Part shown: in pieces, positions 1-7,066 of the stretch
How positions within the stretch are numbered: the first letter of the stretch is position 1
Layout: each line of letters begins with the position of its first letter
NCBI GenBank assembly: GCA_003282485.1
Contig: QBZD01000004.1
Location: forward strand, 1-62,695
Source of the DNA: Pelagibacteraceae bacterium AG-333-C14
GTDB taxonomy: Bacteria > Pseudomonadota > Alphaproteobacteria > Pelagibacterales > AG-422-B15
Reading direction: 5' to 3'
DNA length: 62,695 bases
The notes under the pieces: generated by a model
Seen by the model: the letters and a program-made list of their open reading frames with translations, nothing else
The model's database searches: none
Told to the model about the DNA's origin: nothing
Program-made: the position numbers and the translations under genes

Positions 1-377
1 GCTGCTGGAGCTTCTTCTGCTGGAGCTTCTTCTGCTGCTGCAGACGCCTCTTGAGCTGCTGCTAAACGTTCTTGAGCTTTCTTCTTTGGTTGCGCTTTTT
101 TTGGATTGTTTCCTTGAGCAGGCATTGGGATTAAACCCGCAGCACCCAGAATCTTTGCAACTTTGTCAGTGGGCTTTGCTCCTTTGGATAACCATTCCTT
201 TATGTTATCCTGATCTAATTGAACTCTGTCTTTATTATCTTTATTTAGAAGAGGATTAAACAATCCTACTTTCTCAATAAATCTACCGTCTCTTGGACTT
301 CGAGAGTCAGCGACTACTACTCTATAGACAGGTCTTTTCTTGGATCCTGCCCTAGATAATCTTATTTTTAATGCCAT
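1..377 (-). CDS. rpsP: 30S ribosomal protein S16 (3' end outside window)
   Basis: Small-subunit ribosomal protein S16, which helps assemble the 16S rRNA 5' domain. The minus-strand reading starts [16 protein letters not shown] and continues through the family's [19 protein letters not shown]-type core, then VQLDQDN and [10 protein letters not shown]. The stop lies beyond base 1, so the gene is partial here. Past the roughly 90-residue core there is a low-complexity tail, Lys-rich and then Ala/Glu/Pro-rich, encoded partly by a 15-nt direct repeat; such tails occur in alphaproteobacterial S16. A TTTCTCC (GGAGAAA on the gene strand) ribosome binding site lies just upstream. It follows ffh by 23 nt in the same direction, the usual alphaproteobacterial ffh-rpsP order. 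Confidence 0.97.
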   Translation of the reverse strand, partial: MALKIRLSRAGSKKRPVYRVVVADSRSPRDGRFIEKVGLFNPLLNKDNKDRVQLDQDNIKEWLSKGAKPTDKVAKILGAAGLIPMPAQGNNPKKAQPKKKAQERLAAAQEASAAAEEAPAEEAPA

Positions 378-400
378 TTTTTTCTCCTTTTGTTAAAAAA

Positions 401-1783
401 TTAAAATTTATTCTTAAAAAAATCATTTGGTATGCCGGCACCTAATTGTCCACCTAACATATTTGGATCTATAGAGCCCATTCCCTTTTTTGATAATTTC
501 TTCATCATGTCGGACATTTTTCTATGCTGTTTTAATATTTTATTGATATCTGAAATTGAAGTACCGGAGCCAGCTGCAATTCTTTTCTTTCTTGATCCAT
601 TTATAATCTTTGGTTTATTCCTCTCATACTTTGTCATTGATAAAATAATTGCCTCCTGTTTTATAATAGAATTTTCAGGATTTTCTTGTTGTGGAATTTT
701 ATCTTTCATATTTTTAAGACCAGGAATAAATTTCATTAAATTTGAAATCCCTCCCATTTTCTTCATTTGTCTAATTTGGCTAAGTAAATCATTAAGGTCA
801 AACTCCCCTTTTTTCAACTTTTCTGCCATCTTTTCAGCGTCTTCTTCTTTAATAGTTTCAGTTGCTTTTTCAACTAATGTTACGATGTCGCCCATTCCCA
901 GAATACGGTTGGCTATTCGTTCAGGATGAAAAACTTCAATAGCATCCATTTGCTCACCCATACCCATAAATTTAATAGGACAGTTAGTGGCATATTTCAT
1001 GCTTAAGGCTGCTCCACCTCTCGCATCCCCATCTACTCTCGTTAATATTGTTCCAGTTACTGTAATTGTTTTAGAGAAGTCAGTCGCAACATTAACTGCT
1101 TCTTGTCCAGTTAAGCTATCAAGAACCAACAATGTCTCCGTTGGGCTAATTTTTTTTTCTAATTGATTTAATTCATTCATAAGAGACTGATCAATATTTA
1201 TTCGTCCAGCCGTATCAAATAATAGACAGTCGATTTCTTGAAGTTGTGCAAATTGTAAAGCTCTCTTTGCAATATCTATTGGCAACTGATCGTCAACCTT
1301 TGGCAGAATTGAAACATTTATTTGTTCTGAAAGTTTCTTTAATTGATCAAATGCTGCAGGACGAGACGTATCAAGAGATATTAATAATACTTTTTTATTT
1401 TTCTTTTCTTTTAAATAATTACCAATTTTTCCAACTGTCGTAGTTTTGCCAGAACCTTGTAGTCCAGCAAAAAGATAAATTGAATTTCCACTTTCATTTA
1501 CTTTCAATTCACTAGAGTCTGAACCAAGAGCCATTATAAGTTCATCATTGACAATTTTGGTTATCATTTGAGCTGGAGTTATTGACCTAAGTATTTCCTT
1601 GCCGAGAGACTCTTTTTTAACTTTTTCTATAAAGTCCTTTGCTACTGGTAAAGCTACGTCAGCTTCTAAGAGCGCTCGCCTAATATCACGTAAGGCCGCA
1701 TCCAAAGAGCTCTCGTCAATAGAACCAGTCTTTTTTAAACCTTTAAAAATAACATCAAACCTATTACTAAGGCTTTCAAACAT
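401..1783 (-). CDS. ffh: Signal recognition particle GTPase Ffh
   Basis: SRP54-type GTPase that binds signal peptides of inner-membrane proteins and SRP RNA, then docks on FtsY (also in this window). 460 aa, full length. The N domain (about 1-90) is followed by the G domain with GLQGSGKTTT near residue 107, DTSRPAAFDQL, DTAGR near 190 and TRVDGDARGG near 248. The C-terminal M domain begins around 300 (GMGDIVTLVEKA) and is Met-rich, with SRKKRIAAGSGTS and KKMGG motifs. The start ATG at 1783 gives the standard MFESLSNRF N terminus. It is transcribed toward rpsP. A dyad-rich region and a TTGACA -35 candidate lie upstream. Confidence 0.98.
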   Translation of the reverse strand: MFESLSNRFDVIFKGLKKTGSIDESSLDAALRDIRRALLEADVALPVAKDFIEKVKKESLGKEILRSITPAQMITKIVNDELIMALGSDSSELKVNESGNSIYLFAGLQGSGKTTTVGKIGNYLKEKKNKKVLLISLDTSRPAAFDQLKKLSEQINVSILPKVDDQLPIDIAKRALQFAQLQEIDCLLFDTAGRINIDQSLMNELNQLEKKISPTETLLVLDSLTGQEAVNVATDFSKTITVTGTILTRVDGDARGGAALSMKYATNCPIKFMGMGEQMDAIEVFHPERIANRILGMGDIVTLVEKATETIKEEDAEKMAEKLKKGEFDLNDLLSQIRQMKKMGGISNLMKFIPGLKNMKDKIPQQENPENSIIKQEAIILSMTKYERNKPKIINGSRKKRIAAGSGTSISDINKILKQHRKMSDMMKKLSKKGMGSIDPNMLGGQLGAGIPNDFFKNKF

Positions 1784-1800
1784 TTATAACTCACTTTCAG

Positions 1801-1897
1801 CAGGTAACGCATCAGTGGGCGAAACTCGCTGACTGATGTCGACACCTAAATTAATAGGTACCGCAGGAATATTTTTCTTGCGGAAAACAGCTGTTTT
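1801..1897. other. Dyad-rich region upstream of ffh: possible structured RNA
   Basis: Four inverted repeats are packed here. Hairpin 1 at 1810-1838 pairs CATCAGT with ACTGATG around an inner GCGA-aac-TCGC. Hairpin 2 at 1844-1859 pairs ACCTA with TAGGT. Hairpin 3 at 1861-1883 pairs CCGCAGGAA with TTCTTGCGG over a 5-nt loop. AAAACAGCTGTTTT at 1884-1897 is a perfect palindrome, followed by more T on the plus strand. Hairpins 1 and 3 each contain one G-U pair if read on the plus strand, which becomes an A-C mismatch on the minus strand. This favours a plus-strand RNA ending at the T run. Equally, the segment would be the 5' leader of ffh if the promoter at 1899-1923 is used. I do not recognise the family with certainty. 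Confidence 0.5.
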
Positions 1898-1898
1898 T

Positions 1899-1929
1899 TA
1901 TTATTTGTCTTCAAACTTGTCAAGTTTGA
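1899..1929 (-). promoter_or_regulatory. Candidate ffh promoter inside a 9-bp palindrome
   Basis: TCAAACTTGTCAAGTTTGA (1911-1929) is a perfect 9-bp inverted repeat with one central base. On the minus strand its centre reads TTGACA, a consensus -35 box. Seventeen bases downstream lies TAAAAA, a fair -10. If used, transcription starts near 1890 and gives ffh a leader of about 105 nt containing the hairpins described at 1801-1897. A palindrome overlapping the -35 would suit repressor binding. The promoter assignment is by inspection only. Confidence 0.4.
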
Positions 1930-1950
1930 ATTGGTACTTATTTCTGGAAA

Positions 1951-1967
1951 ATTAGGTTTTACCTAAT
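1951..1967. promoter_or_regulatory. 7-bp inverted repeat just upstream of dapF
   Basis: ATTAGGTTTTACCTAAT is a perfect 7-bp inverted repeat with a 3-nt spacer. It ends 11 nt before the dapF ATG and abuts a TATAAAG sequence that could be a -10 box. The half-site ACCTA/TAGGT recurs in the dyad at 1844-1859, so both could be operators for one regulator or a hairpin at the dapF mRNA start. Function is unknown. Confidence 0.35.
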
Positions 1968-1978
1968 ATAAAGACTAT

Positions 1979-2803
1979 ATGTCAGAATTTGAATTTATAA
2001 AAATGAATGGCTTAGGGAATGATTTTGTAATCATAGATCAAAGGATTAACGAGCTTGATCACAGCTCAACTGAAGTTCAGCATATATGCAATCGTGATAA
2101 AGGCATAGGCTGCGATCAATTAATATATATTCGAAATTCTGAAATAAGTGGCATACCACTTTTGAAATTTTACAACTCAGATGGCGGTGAGATTAGTGCC
2201 TGCGGAAACGGAACAAGATGTGTCGCAAATTATTTAATGGAACAAGATAATAAAAAAGAAATTGAGATTATGACTAGTGAAAGAAAAATATACTGCCAAG
2301 CTAAATCTAATAGCGTCGTAAGTGTTGATATGGGTAAGCCAATATTTAGTTGGAATAAAATTCCTTTATCAGAAGATATTGATCACAAAACTATTGAGTT
2401 TTCATACAACGAATTAAAAGTATGTAATCCATTTTTTGTCAATCTTGGGAATCCACATGCTATATTTTTTTTGGATAAAATTAAAAAATATAACATTAGT
2501 GACTTTGGCCCAATAATCGAGCATGACAATAATTTTCCAGAGAAAATTAATGTTAGCTTTGCCGAATTAAGAGATAGAAATCATATTATATTGGATGTTT
2601 GGGAAAGAGGTGCAGGTAGAACACTGGCATGCGGTACAGCAGCATGCGCAACTGTGGTCGCTGGTAAAGAATTAGGCTTATCAGATAATAATGTTAAAGT
2701 ATCATTGCCAGGAGGAGATTTAGAAATAGATTATTTGGATAATAAAAATATAATTATGACTGGGCCAACAAAACTAGATTATAAAGACCGGTACACAATA
2801 TGA
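1979..2803 (+). CDS. dapF: Diaminopimelate epimerase
   Basis: Converts LL- to meso-diaminopimelate, the last shared step to lysine and to peptidoglycan cross-linking. 274 aa, normal length. The N terminus FIKMNGLGNDFVIID is diagnostic. Both catalytic cysteines are present: Cys75 in ISACGNGTRC and Cys218 in TLACGTAAC. The substrate-binding GNPHA near 157-161 and WERGAG near 208 are also present. The stop overlaps the next gene's start by 4 nt (ATGA), so it heads a dapF-DUF393-mtaB-ftsY operon. It is divergent from ffh. Confidence 0.97.
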   Translation: MSEFEFIKMNGLGNDFVIIDQRINELDHSSTEVQHICNRDKGIGCDQLIYIRNSEISGIPLLKFYNSDGGEISACGNGTRCVANYLMEQDNKKEIEIMTSERKIYCQAKSNSVVSVDMGKPIFSWNKIPLSEDIDHKTIEFSYNELKVCNPFFVNLGNPHAIFFLDKIKKYNISDFGPIIEHDNNFPEKINVSFAELRDRNHIILDVWERGAGRTLACGTAACATVVAGKELGLSDNNVKVSLPGGDLEIDYLDNKNIIMTGPTKLDYKDRYTI

Positions 2804-3180
2804 ACAAACAGCATTTAGAAAAATCACCAAAGGTTTACTTCAATAATTCTTGCAGTGTATGCAGAATGGAAATCAATCATTATAAAAAGTTTAATGAAAA
2901 ATTAGGTTGGATTGATGTTACAAACAACAAGGAAGCTGAAAAAGAAACAGCTAAATCTTCTGCGGAATTAATTCGAAGACTTCATGTGGAGCAAGATGGT
3001 AAAATATATCAAGGAATAGATGCCTTTTTAATAGTTTGGTCAAGACTGCCAAAGTATAGATGGCTATATAAGCTTGTAAAGACACCAGGAATTTATCATG
3101 CAAGTTACATAGCGTATGAATGCTTAGCTTACATGCTTTTTATCAAAAACAAAGGTCAATTAGCTAATGAAAAATCCTGA
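2800..3180 (+). CDS. DUF393 (DCC family) thiol-disulfide-like protein
   Basis: Small 126-aa protein of the DUF393/DCC family, named for a conserved cysteine pair near the N terminus. YFNNSCSVCRMEI shows Cys18-x-x-Cys21. The middle segment (GKIYQGIDAFLIVWSRLPKYRWLYKLVKTPG) is the typical family region, followed by a hydrophobic C-terminal helix. Members are predicted thioredoxin-like oxidoreductases, but substrates are unknown. It overlaps dapF by 4 nt and mtaB by 14 nt, so translation is probably coupled. Family assignment is firm; function is not established. Confidence 0.85.
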   Translation: MNKQHLEKSPKVYFNNSCSVCRMEINHYKKFNEKLGWIDVTNNKEAEKETAKSSAELIRRLHVEQDGKIYQGIDAFLIVWSRLPKYRWLYKLVKTPGIYHASYIAYECLAYMLFIKNKGQLANEKS

Positions 3181-4423
3181 AGTTAAAACTTACGGCTGCA
3201 GACTTAATTTTTATGAGTCTGAAGTTATTAGAAAGTTTGCTAAAGAAAATAATTTACAAGACCGCACTTTTATTAACAGTTGTGCTGTTACCAATAAAAC
3301 TATTGCTGATCTAAAAACAGAAATTAGAAAGCTCAAAAAAAACGATCCAGATAATAAAATAATTTTAACAGGATGTGCAGCTCAGATTCATAAAGATGAG
3401 TTTGTCGCCATGAATGAGGTAGATTCAATTATTGGCAATAAGGAAAAACTAGAGTCTAAGACTTACAAAGAGATTAAGGAAAGCAATGATAGAATTAATA
3501 AAGTGGGGGATATATTCGAGCATGGTCAAGCGATATCACCAATTATAAAAAAGGTTGAGAATAGAATAAGAGGATTTGTTCAGATTCAAAATGGCTGTGA
3601 CCACAGATGTACTTTTTGTATTATTCCTTATGGACGCGGGGACTCTAGAAGTGTTGAACCTGAGAATGTAGTTAACCAAATTAATACTCTTCTTGATCAA
3701 GGTTATAAAGAGATAGTTTTAACAGGAGTGGATTTAACAAGTTACGGTCACGACTTAGAAAATAAACCAAATCTTGCAACTCTAGTCTCTCACATTCTTT
3801 TCTCCATACCTAACCTTAAGCGACTAAGATTATCTTCACTCGATGTCGCCGAAATTGATAAAAATTTAATGGACCTCATTAAATATGAAAAAAGGATTCT
3901 TCCTCATATTCATCTATCGCTGCAAGCTGGTGATAATATGATTTTGAAAAGAATGAAAAGGAGACACTTGAGAGATGATGCTATTTCAGTAATAAATGAA
4001 ATTAGAAGTGTGAGATCTGAAGTTGTTTTTGGTGCAGATATAATCGCTGGATTTCCAACAGAAAATGATGAAATGTTTCAAAATACAGTAGATTTAATTG
4101 AAGATTGTAACATAACCTTTCTGCATATATTTCCATTCTCGCCTAGAGAAGGAACACCTGCAGCAAGAATGCCCCAAGTTGATCGTTACATAATAAAAAA
4201 AAGAGCAAAAATCCTTAGGGAAATCGGAAAGAAAAAACTCATAGAGTATTATGACGGACTTAAGAATAAGAAGATTAATGTAATTGTTGAAGATAAAGGC
4301 AGAGGCAGATCAGATACTTTTGCAAAGGTACAAATTGATAACAATTTAGACAATGGACGAATAGTTAAAATGATCGTTACAGGTAGAAATCAGGTTGGTT
4401 TAACTGGAAATATAGTTGTTTAA
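3167..4423 (+). CDS. mtaB: tRNA t6A37 methylthiotransferase MtaB
   Basis: Radical-SAM methylthiotransferase that turns t6A37 into ms2t6A37 in tRNAs reading ANN codons. 418 aa. The N-terminal UPF0004 domain carries three cluster cysteines in TYGCRLN, NSCAVT and GCAAQ. The radical-SAM core has CDHRCTFC near residue 145, then IIPYGRGDSRS and LTGVDLTSYG. A short TRAM-like C terminus follows. The YGCRLN plus NSCAVT N terminus favours MtaB over MiaB or RimO. It lies in the dapF-ftsY operon. The sister enzyme TsaD, needed for the t6A substrate, is at 39.1 kb. Confidence 0.93.
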   Translation: MKNPEVKTYGCRLNFYESEVIRKFAKENNLQDRTFINSCAVTNKTIADLKTEIRKLKKNDPDNKIILTGCAAQIHKDEFVAMNEVDSIIGNKEKLESKTYKEIKESNDRINKVGDIFEHGQAISPIIKKVENRIRGFVQIQNGCDHRCTFCIIPYGRGDSRSVEPENVVNQINTLLDQGYKEIVLTGVDLTSYGHDLENKPNLATLVSHILFSIPNLKRLRLSSLDVAEIDKNLMDLIKYEKRILPHIHLSLQAGDNMILKRMKRRHLRDDAISVINEIRSVRSEVVFGADIIAGFPTENDEMFQNTVDLIEDCNITFLHIFPFSPREGTPAARMPQVDRYIIKKRAKILREIGKKKLIEYYDGLKNKKINVIVEDKGRGRSDTFAKVQIDNNLDNGRIVKMIVTGRNQVGLTGNIVV

Positions 4424-5288
4424 TAATTTTAAATCCCAGATAAGTAAAATTTTTTCAAGCCACAGGGTAGATGATGCCTCACTTGAAAAATTCGAAGATC
4501 TTTTAATCATGTCCGATATCGATTTGGAAACCTCTTCGTTTATTATCAGTAAACTTAAAAATGAAAAATTTATAGAGATCCCTTCTATAGAAAAAATACA
4601 ATCCTCATTAGAGGAAATAATAAAAAATATTTTATCTAAAAATAAAAAAAATATTGATTACTCAATAAATAAAAGTCCCTATGTTATTTTAATGACTGGT
4701 GTGAATGGATCAGGCAAAACTACAACGATTGCAAAATTAGCAAAGCAATTTAAGGAAAATAATAAGAATGTCTTAATGGTTGCAGCGGATACATTTAGAG
4801 CAGCTGCAGTAGAGCAATTAAGTGAATGGTCTAATAGAATCGGGACTGACATAATTAAAGATGTTGATGGATCTGATCCAGCAAGTATAGTTTTTAAATC
4901 AATAGAACATGCAAAGCAAAATGGTAATGATGTTATTATTATTGATACAGCTGGCAGACTACAGAACAAACAGGATTTGATGGATCAACTTGGAAAAATT
5001 GATCGAGTTTTAAAAAAACATGACGATAGTTTTCCACATGAATCTATCATAGTTATAGATGCAACTACTGGTCAAAATGCCCTTAAACAGATTGAGGAAT
5101 TCAATAAATATACATCTATTACTGGAGTTATTTTAACGAAGTTTGACTCAAATGCAGCAGGAGGAACAGTTGTATCATTATCAAACTCTACTGATATACC
5201 AGTATTAGCAATCGGCTTGGGTGAAAACATTAATGATATTGAATCATTCGATCCAGATAAATTTTCTAAAAGCTTAGTAAATAACTAA
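4416..5288 (+). CDS. ftsY: SRP receptor GTPase FtsY
   Basis: Membrane-associated receptor for the SRP, forming the GTPase heterodimer with Ffh. 290 aa, with only a short N domain and no long acidic A domain. GTPase motifs are GVNGSGKTTTIAKLA near 92, DTFRAAAVEQL, DTAGRLQ near 178 and TKFDSNAAGG near 240. The start is a TTG at 4416 overlapping the mtaB stop. The first ATG, 31 codons later, would remove conserved N-domain helices (FSSHRVDDASLEKFEDLLI), so TTG is preferred. Its TAA shares the 4-nt CTAA with the stop of the convergent PagL-like gene. Confidence 0.95.
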   Translation: MFNNFKSQISKIFSSHRVDDASLEKFEDLLIMSDIDLETSSFIISKLKNEKFIEIPSIEKIQSSLEEIIKNILSKNKKNIDYSINKSPYVILMTGVNGSGKTTTIAKLAKQFKENNKNVLMVAADTFRAAAVEQLSEWSNRIGTDIIKDVDGSDPASIVFKSIEHAKQNGNDVIIIDTAGRLQNKQDLMDQLGKIDRVLKKHDDSFPHESIIVIDATTGQNALKQIEEFNKYTSITGVILTKFDSNAAGGTVVSLSNSTDIPVLAIGLGENINDIESFDPDKFSKSLVNN

Positions 5289-5773
5289 AATGATCTAATG
5301 AGTGAAACTGTTGCACTCTCGGTTCCTGGATTAGTATCTCCTAAGCTCGCATTTGAAATATGATTTAAGTTGAAACCAATCCTATTTACGCCCATTTCAT
5401 AAGAAAATTCTATCTGGCTTCTAAACTCTAGATTATATCCTAAATCTTTACTGTCTCCTCTATCATAATACCCTACAGCGAAGCTTGGAGTGAAATTCCA
5501 TTTTTTTGAAACTGTAAAGTCTTTCCTTAAACCAGTATAAGCATATTTTCCACTGTCACCATTCAACATGGCGCCAATGAATGGTTTTAAACCATAACTA
5601 TTTTCATAAAAATTATTTCCGTATAATAATTCTAATCTTAATTCAGAGGAGTCTATTGTATCATTAACATCAAACTGGCCAATTGATATTGACCACTTAT
5701 TCTTTTGATCCGCAAAAGAGAAGTTTCCAAGTGCAAAAGTGATGAGTAAAATAAAAAAGCTTTTCTTAAGCAT
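5285..5773 (-). CDS. pagL: PagL-like lipid A 3-O-deacylase
   Basis: Predicted outer-membrane beta-barrel hydrolase that removes the 3-O acyl chain of lipid A. 162 aa with an N-terminal signal peptide (LKKSFFILLITFALGNFSFA). The C terminus has the PagL signature: NHISNAS gives the His138-x-Ser140-Asn motif, followed by NPGTES with Glu152, matching the His/Ser/Glu catalytic set. It ends in an aromatic residue (IRSF), as expected for barrel insertion. The upstream part is alternating polar/hydrophobic. It is 3 nt downstream of a small secreted protein gene. The family call rests on the motif; activity on this organism's lipid A is inferred. Confidence 0.8.
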   Translation of the reverse strand: MLKKSFFILLITFALGNFSFADQKNKWSISIGQFDVNDTIDSSELRLELLYGNNFYENSYGLKPFIGAMLNGDSGKYAYTGLRKDFTVSKKWNFTPSFAVGYYDRGDSKDLGYNLEFRSQIEFSYEMGVNRIGFNLNHISNASLGDTNPGTESATVSLIRSF

Positions 5774-5776
5774 TAG

Positions 5777-6097
5777 TTATGACCCATGCCTTACATAAGT
5801 ATCAGCTATTTCACCTTCTTCTATATATCCACCTGACCATGTAACACATCCTTGAGACCATTTAACAACATTTGCTTCGCCATCACATCCATCAGCTATG
5901 ATTTCCTCTAACTTTTCATACAATGGCTCCTGTAATTCTTGAAATTCAGAAATGTCTTCTCTGGTAGTCAATTCAACATTTTCATAATCTTTAGATTCTT
6001 CTGCAGAGTCATCATCTTCAATGCCGCCAGCAGTTGCTATATTAAAATTTAAGCTTAAAACGAAAAATATTAGAACACTGTAAATTTTTGATTTCAT
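5777..6097 (-). CDS. Small secreted acidic protein of unknown function
   Basis: 106 aa with a clear signal peptide (MKSKIYSVLIFFVLSLNFNIATA, cleavage after ATA). The mature part is very acidic (EDDDSAEESKDYENVELTTRED). It ends in a compact region with two cysteines, DGCDGEANVVKWSQGCVTWSGG, which may form a disulfide in the periplasm. I recognise no family. It sits 3 nt before the PagL-like gene on the same strand and after ccmH across a 75-nt gap, so it may be co-transcribed with pagL. A GGAG-type ribosome binding site precedes the ATG. Confidence 0.7.
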   Translation of the reverse strand: MKSKIYSVLIFFVLSLNFNIATAGGIEDDDSAEESKDYENVELTTREDISEFQELQEPLYEKLEEIIADGCDGEANVVKWSQGCVTWSGGYIEEGEIADTYVRHGS

Positions 6098-6172
6098 AAG
6101 AAATACTCCTTTGTTTTTATATTATATTAAAATCATTTAATTGTTCAAAAAATATCAATAAAGTGACGAAAT

Positions 6173-6535
6173 TTAGGCCTTTTCTTTTTTTCTTCGAAAA
6201 ATAACAATTAAACCAATAGCCATAAAAATAATTGGGGCAAACCAAAGAACATAGGTAAGTTCCTTAACTGGCGGGGTCATCAGAATCCAATCTCCATATT
6301 TTTCAGCTAGGAAACCTTTTATTTCTTTATCTGTCTTGCCCTCAACAATTTTTTCACGAATGAGTGTTTTTAAATCCTCTGCTATTTCAGCATTTGACTC
6401 ATGAATAGTTTGACCTTGGCATACTAAACATCTTACTTCCTTAAATAAATTGATTGCTCGAGTCTCTTCAGCAAATGCAGAGAAACACAACAATATACAA
6501 GTACATACTAAAATAGGAACAAAGCCGAATTTCAT
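6173..6535 (-). CDS. ccmH: Cytochrome c maturation protein CcmH
   Basis: Membrane-anchored periplasmic thiol-oxidoreductase that keeps the apocytochrome CXXCH motif reduced for heme ligation. 120 aa. Signal peptide, then VRCLVCQGQTIHES with Cys36-x-x-Cys39. EKYGDWILMTPPV is typical of the family, followed by a C-terminal membrane helix (LWFAPIIFMAIGLIVIF). This is the short CcmH/Ccl2 form without a fused TPR domain. It is the last gene of the ccm operon, and no ccmI (TPR apocytochrome chaperone) follows it here. Confidence 0.95.
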   Translation of the reverse strand: MKFGFVPILVCTCILLCFSAFAEETRAINLFKEVRCLVCQGQTIHESNAEIAEDLKTLIREKIVEGKTDKEIKGFLAEKYGDWILMTPPVKELTYVLWFAPIIFMAIGLIVIFRRKKEKA

Positions 6536-6538
6536 TAA

Positions 6539-7066
6539 TTATAAATCCTTTATCAACGGTAAAATTTTCTCATCTAATTCGTTCATATGTATTGGGCCAA
6601 TATGTTTATATATAATAATGCCGTTCTGAATAATAAAGGTCTCTGGAACACCATAAACGCCTAGATTAATCGCCGATCTGCCAGAAGTATCAACGCCAAT
6701 TTTTTCAAAGGGATTGCCTAATCCCTCGATAAAATTTTTAGCTTCCGTCTCATTATCTTTATAATTTAAGCCATATATATCTACATCGTATAGCTCTGAC
6801 AAAACCATCAGCACATCATGTTCGGCTCGACAGGGAATGCACCAAGACGACCAAATATTTAATATGACGGGTCTATCACTAATCAAATCTTCATTTGTCA
6901 TTTTTCCACTATTAAATAAGCGATCAACTGAAAATTTGGGCACATTTTTTCCAACTAACGGTGATGATAGTTTTGTTGTGTCGTTATTAAGTGAGAAAAA
7001 GAAAAATATACATAGCAGAACTATGATGATAAGTGGCAAAAACTTAATTAATCGCATTTTCTTCAT
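6539..7066 (-). CDS. ccmG: Thiol:disulfide interchange protein CcmG/DsbE
   Basis: Periplasmic membrane-anchored thioredoxin that passes reductant to CcmH and the apocytochrome. 175 aa, with an N-terminal membrane helix (FLPLIIIVLLCIFFFF). The thioredoxin fold has the active site WSSWCIPCRAEH (Cys76, Cys79) and the cis-Pro loop GVYGVPETF. The start overlaps the end of ccmF by 23 nt; a second in-frame ATG follows three codons later. It lies 3 nt before ccmH. Confidence 0.95.
   Translation of the reverse strand: MKKMRLIKFLPLIIIVLLCIFFFFSLNNDTTKLSSPLVGKNVPKFSVDRLFNSGKMTNEDLISDRPVILNIWSSWCIPCRAEHDVLMVLSELYDVDIYGLNYKDNETEAKNFIEGLGNPFEKIGVDTSGRSAINLGVYGVPETFIIQNGIIIYKHIGPIHMNELDEKILPLIKDL

Noticed and set aside
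1801-1900. 4.5S/SRP RNA gene next to ffh
   Set aside because: No GGAA tetraloop-type SRP core (such as CAGG...GGAAG...AGCAG) on either strand.
1930-1978. Lysine riboswitch upstream of dapF
   Set aside because: The spacer is far too short and lacks the conserved lysine-riboswitch core.
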